A DNA stretch of 62,765 nucleotides from Flavobacteriaceae bacterium (GTDB lineage Bacteria > Bacteroidota > Bacteroidia > Flavobacteriales > Flavobacteriaceae). The stretch's first letter is position 1. Each line of letters begins with the position of its first letter. Shown here piece by piece: positions 59,297 to 62,765 of the stretch. The notes under the pieces were generated by a model that was not told where the DNA came from, made no database searches, and saw only the letters and a program-made list of their open reading frames with translations. Made by a program: the position numbers and the translations under genes. The stretch lies in NCBI GenBank assembly GCA_013215095.1, contig JABSPM010000007.1, positions 1 through 62,765 of the forward strand. The letters run 5' to 3'.

Positions 59297-59929
59297 CTAA
59301 CCACCTTTTTGTTTATAGCGCTTTCTGGATATATAAATGCCTAAAAATATGAGTATTGAAAGTATGAATCCAAAAATAGTTTTACTATATTCACTTTTAG
59401 AAGCTCCAATACCAATAAATTCTGTGTCGTTATTTTCGAAATGCATGTCGTAACTATTTGATCGACTCATAACTTTTCGAATGGATTTTGTATTTGTTAC
59501 AAACTTTACCACAGTATGCTGTCCTTCATTTTCTTCAAAAATTGGTAGTTTTAAGTACACCTCCTTATAATTTTTTGGAAAATCTGGTAATAAGAATTTA
59601 ATATCGGTTTGATGCCCTCCTAGTTTGATACCAGCAGATGAAAACTTTACTTCTTGGTTGTCAACCATTAGGCGCATTTTTTTTCTTAGATAATCGATGT
59701 ACAAGGTTTTGTATGTGTCAGCATCAATTGAACTTAAATCTGTATCAGTATAATATTTATTTAAGGCATAGCTTGCGCCTTCTTGCGAAATTGTAAATTG
59801 TGCCACCCATACCCCATTTGTTGGACTAAATACTACTGAAGCCGTATTTGGATTGTGAGCACTCGTATCCATTGAGATCGATACGAGTGCTACAAAAACC
59901 AATATATGTTTCAAAATTTTATTATTCAT
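59297..59929 (-). CDS. exported protein with C-terminal membrane anchor, unknown family
   Basis: 210 aa from ATG 59929 (NNKILKHILVFVALVSIS signal peptide). The middle is beta-rich (ASVVFSPTNGVWVAQFTISQ, VYLKLPIFEENEGQHTVVKF) and the end is a transmembrane helix (IFGFILSILIFLGIYISRK) with a basic stop. So it should be a periplasmic domain tethered to the inner membrane. The ATG overlaps the stop of the YHYH gene by 8 bases, so the two are translated together and may act together. I do not recognise the family. Confidence 0.75.
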   Translation of the reverse strand: MNNKILKHILVFVALVSISMDTSAHNPNTASVVFSPTNGVWVAQFTISQEGASYALNKYYTDTDLSSIDADTYKTLYIDYLRKKMRLMVDNQEVKFSSAGIKLGGHQTDIKFLLPDFPKNYKEVYLKLPIFEENEGQHTVVKFVTNTKSIRKVMSRSNSYDMHFENNDTEFIGIGASKSEYSKTIFGFILSILIFLGIYISRKRYKQKGG

Positions 59930-60971
59930 ATGTAAGGGCATCAACAGCCGAAACACCTTTTAGACACTCAGGTAAGTTAGGTGCCGATGTATTCGATACA
60001 TGATAATGATAAACACCATCAGGGTAGTCTGCTGTTACACCAAAATGCCCCTGACATTCATCTAAATCTGAAGGTAATGTTCCATCTTCATCTTTGGCAG
60101 CGTAAATAGGATATCCATCTTTTGCAAACCCTATAAAAGCAGTTTCACTTTGTGTAAAATTAGTACAGCTGACATCGGTCATATTATTTGCCGCAAGTAC
60201 ATTATTCATTTCTTCAGGACCAAAATGCAAGTGATAATAGCCAAACGGATCCATATGACCACCACAAGGATCAATAGAAGGTATACCTGCTATTCCTCCT
60301 CCGGCTTGTGTAGCTGAAGGTGGATGCCCTGTCATCGGAATACCATCTCTTGATACCCCCATATGTTCAACCTGGCTAATCTCGTCATTTGAAGTGGCTA
60401 GTTTTGGCACCGCTGGAATTAAAAAAGTGAGTTGTAAGTCATCATCTGCAGTTGCTTCTAAACACGCACTAACTGATGGTGGTCCCCCTGTTGTTGCGCC
60501 AGGATCAACTATATTTATATTACCATTTTCATCAACAATGTCGTAGCCATCAGCTTCCATAGCATTCCAAAGTTCGGCCTTCATCACCTGAAAACCTGGA
60601 TTTGTGTTACCATCATATATGCCAACACCTCCAATATCATTAATGGTTTCAGGACAATAAGGTCCATCTGCTACTGGATTACTTTTAAAAACTAACTGAT
60701 AGCATTCGGCTGTTGTTCCATCTGTTAAGGTTGCATTTACTAAGGTTACGCTTTCTAACAAATTGTTACTCTCCATCATAGAGATATTGAAAATATGGTC
60801 AGTTGACGAATCCGTATCATCATCTGTATCATCATCATCATCCGTATCATCATCCGTATCATCTTGAGTTGTCGTATCCGTATCATCTGACGAATCGTTA
60901 TAATCATCTTCACTGCAAGCGAATATCGCAGCAAACATAAAAAAAATAAGGGCTAATTTTTTGTAATTCAT
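59922..60971 (-). CDS. YHYH-domain lipoprotein with Asp/Thr-rich linker
   Basis: 349 aa from ATG 60971. The lipobox FAAIFACS puts the lipid Cys at 19. Residues about 22-58 are almost only Asp, Thr and Ser, encoded by imperfect repeats of GTATCATCATC-type units on the plus strand (60810-60895). The mature domain has DPCGGHMDPFGYYHLHFGPE, FIGFAKDGYPIYAA, LDECQGHFGVTADYP and GVYHYHVS, the YHYH family signatures, which suggest metal binding. The function of the family is unknown. It is paired with a membrane-anchored partner by an 8-base overlap. Confidence 0.87.
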   Translation of the reverse strand: MNYKKLALIFFMFAAIFACSEDDYNDSSDDTDTTTQDDTDDDTDDDDDTDDDTDSSTDHIFNISMMESNNLLESVTLVNATLTDGTTAECYQLVFKSNPVADGPYCPETINDIGGVGIYDGNTNPGFQVMKAELWNAMEADGYDIVDENGNINIVDPGATTGGPPSVSACLEATADDDLQLTFLIPAVPKLATSNDEISQVEHMGVSRDGIPMTGHPPSATQAGGGIAGIPSIDPCGGHMDPFGYYHLHFGPEEMNNVLAANNMTDVSCTNFTQSETAFIGFAKDGYPIYAAKDEDGTLPSDLDECQGHFGVTADYPDGVYHYHVSNTSAPNLPECLKGVSAVDALTYE

Positions 60972-61499
60972 TATATGTAGTTTTAAATAGTTACTAAACA
61001 ATAATTATTAATTTATCTAGGTGATTTCTGACCTGATTTATACTTCATTTAAACCCTTAGACTCAAATTTCATTTAAAGGTTTAATATTCAAGTTTTAAA
61101 TTTTTAATTTTTATGAACCCTAGTGGTCTTTTATTAAGAGTAAGATTTCCTTTTCCAGGTAAATATTAATAGACTTAATGCTGATGTACAGGTTAATACC
61201 CTACTCTTTTTATTTCTCTAAAAATATTGGATTCGAATATGATTTTAATTATAAACTGTCTAAAAATAAATCTCTAAATATTATTTAGTGTGCTATATTG
61301 AGATACTATTTTTCATGAAAATATATATATTTGAATCAGCACAAAATCTACTTAAATAGAGACTTATCGATAGCCATAAAAAACATTGGTTTAATTCACG
61401 TATCAAATTGTTTCATCATTCAGATTTAATATTCTCTTTACTACAAAAATAATTCAAATGCTATTTTTATTTTTAATTTAATTGAATATCTGCTTTATG
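60972..61499. other. AT-rich intergenic space
   Basis: About 530 bases without a gene, between the YHYH lipoprotein and the IS1595-type remains. Several small palindromes (for example CTAAATATTATTTAG near 61276) are of the kind expected by chance in such AT-rich DNA. The left end of the IS probably lies near its right side, but I could not find a clear terminal repeat. Confidence 0.35.
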
Positions 61500-62410
61500 T
61501 CATAATCCTGTAATACTTGCTATTACTACTCTATCAAAGAGTTTATCCCCAAAATATCTACGATTAAGCTTGTAAACGAATTCATCTAGGTAAAGTTGTA
61601 GGTATTTATCTTTGATTTTAGGGTAATTACCCAATAAGTTTCTCTTTGCATTGCTTATAAATAGATGTACCCATTTCAAGGTTTCTTCCGTTGATTCATT
61701 GCTGGATTTTTCTGTAACATGCATTTCAACATAGTCGGTTATATCAACATAGGAAGTACTCTTGTCTGAAAATACTATGGTTTTATCATCAAGATTTTCT
61801 TTTACTGTTTGATTTATTTCTTGGGCTGAATGTGTATCTCGAACCTTAGCTTTAAAGTAACGTGCTTGGTTGCTCTTGCTACCAGTTTCTAAGTTTTCAA
61901 CAGGAGTACTTTCTGCCATTACTATAACATTCTTCTTTCCAGAAGCTCCACGACCTCGTTTAGCTTTTGCTTGTTCTACTTGAGAAGATTCAACCGTAAA
62001 GTAACCTTGATAAAACTCTATCATTCCCTCTAAAGTATAGCGTGAGTTTCTATTGCCCATCGTTTTACGTAGTTTATGTACTAAGGTCCATACTGGTTCA
62101 TAGCGCTTTAACCCTAGTTGACGTTGCATCTCTTTGGCTGAAAATCCTTTCTTTGTAGTACTCATCAAGAACATCGCACGTTACCATATTAAAAATGATA
62201 GATTAGAGCCCTGCATTATCGTACCGCTACGAAGAGATGTACGACTACGATAAGATTTACACTCATAACTCCAACGACTCTTTATCCAATAATGATTTTT
62301 ACAGCCACAACCCGGACCAACCACGCCTATCTTATAACGTTTTTCCTTAAAATGTTGCCTACAAGCGAATTAATCCCCAAAATGCGCTAAAAGTGAAAAG
62401 ATTCATATCT
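61500..62410 (-). pseudogene. IS1595-type transposase with damaged N-terminus
   Basis: The 224-codon frame up to 62174 (FLMSTTKKGFSAKEMQRQLG ... MGNRNSRYTLEGMIE) is the IS1595 (ISXO2-like) catalytic domain, intact to VVIASITGL at the end. Upstream the same frame continues the match (ACRQHFKEKRYKIGVVGPGCG, SYECKSYRSRTSLRSGTIMQ, LIW) but has TAA just before RAMFLMS and another near the start. Two zinc-ribbon cysteines have become Gly and Tyr. So the DNA-binding half is lost and the element is dead, unless helped in trans. An internal start at 62174 would give only the catalytic half. Confidence 0.75.
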
Positions 62411-62461
62411 TAAATTAGTTATAATCACGTAAAGATACAAATTATGATTAATTACGGATAT

Positions 62462-62617
62462 TCAAAAAATAGAATCTAGATATATCAATGATTTGTCATA
62501 TTCTTTATAATGTATTGAAATATCAGAGAGGTTTTCATAATAGGTTTGCTTATGTGAGTCACAACTATATATGTGTTTTATGTTAATATTAGCTCTATTG
62601 ATTATGTGTTCTTTTTT
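62462..62617 (-). pseudogene. short TPR-like fragment
   Basis: On the minus strand about 51 codons (KEHIINRANINIKHIYSC, then KQTYYENLSDISIHYKEYDK, SLIYLDSIF) with one tetratricopeptide-like motif, bounded by stops and without a start. It is probably left over from a TPR regulator broken by IS activity. Confidence 0.4.
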
Positions 62618-62674
62618 TTAACAAATTATACCATTTCTTGTTTGATATTACTGTAATATTTTGTATATTGTAGA

Positions 62675-62765
62675 ATGCCAAAAAAGATACAAATTTCAGT
62701 TTTAGAGAGCGAGAAAGAATTACGCTTATTATTAACAAAAACAACAACTGACCGAGTTCGTGGAC
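62675..62765 (+). CDS. 5' end of a possible IS630-type transposase (runs off the window)
   Basis: ATG 62675 opens PKKIQISVLESEKELRLLLT then KTTTDRVRG and continues past the edge. Short Pro-Lys-Lys starts followed by a Leu-rich helix and TDR are usual for the helix-turn-helix beginning of IS630-type transposases in Bacteroidota. Only 30 codons are visible, so the family call is tentative. Confidence 0.45.
   Translation, partial: MPKKIQISVLESEKELRLLLTKTTTDRVRG

Noticed and set aside
60810-60895. Possible CRISPR or regulatory repeat array
   Set aside because: The short GTATCATC-type units are codons of the Asp/Thr-rich stalk of the YHYH lipoprotein; units are too short and unevenly spaced.

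Overview
The window looks like a chromosomal segment of a marine-type member of the family Flavobacteriaceae (Bacteroidota). The evidence is: low GC; many -7 boxes of the form TAnnTTTG, several of them close to the start codon; Bacteroidota-type genes (TonB receptor with CarboxypepD-like domain plus DUF4249, DUF5686, YbbR next to coaE, an RprX/RprY-like pair, a T9SS C-terminal domain); and a bifunctional RibB with a worn RibA half. The genus cannot be fixed from the sequence alone.

Layout. 1-140: 3' end of an ISAs1-type insertion sequence, then tRNA-Ser(UGA). 600-23700: mostly core genes. These are a TauE/SafE permease, a nitroreductase, a thioredoxin-like protein and a DegT aminotransferase; a leftward block ribB / LptF-LptG permease / LolA-like / ftsK / dgkA / tpx; a redox group (small protein, thioredoxin, peroxiredoxin); an NhaC antiporter; a PLP lyase divergent from an Lrp regulator; lpdA; a TonB receptor with a lipoprotein; and an ECF sigma, 57-aa protein and MscS-like cassette. 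23800-24400 is a pocket of gene remains (LytTR and MotA/TolQ/ExbB). 24450-48300: a DEAD-box helicase, pabB, tilS, GT2, YbbR, coaE, a two-component system, miaA, an ion channel, a DnaQ/GIY-YIG exonuclease, YggS, DUF1015, a hydroxyacyl-CoA dehydrogenase, a Gfo/Idh oxidoreductase, pcm, a gutted cyanophycinase-like T9SS gene, DUF5686, smpB, a histidine phosphatase, deoD and deoC.

48579-55762 is the most interesting region, an NAD/ADP-ribose island. The order is an NrtR-type Nudix regulator, a Prs-like kinase, NADAR, a zinc-less Sir2, an 'ADP-ribosylation/crystallin J1' gene broken by one stop codon, a macrodomain, an ADP-ribosylglycohydrolase, a broken second macrodomain, KptA/Tpt1 and a metallophosphoesterase. 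Nearly every product makes, moves or removes an ADP-ribose unit, and ADP-ribose is the known effector of characterised NrtR proteins. I found three 15-bp copies of GYGT-N7-ACGC around nrtR and prs. Two of them begin on the last G of a TATATTTG promoter box, in the same geometry at both genes. I propose these as the NrtR operators.

55800-62765 is gene-poor and decaying. It holds pieces of a membrane protein, an IS transposase, an exported substrate-binding protein and outer-membrane genes, a few intact small genes (DUF2147-like, a YHYH lipoprotein with an overlapping partner), two large inverted repeats, a worn IS1595-type transposase, and the first 30 codons of a possible further transposase at the right edge.
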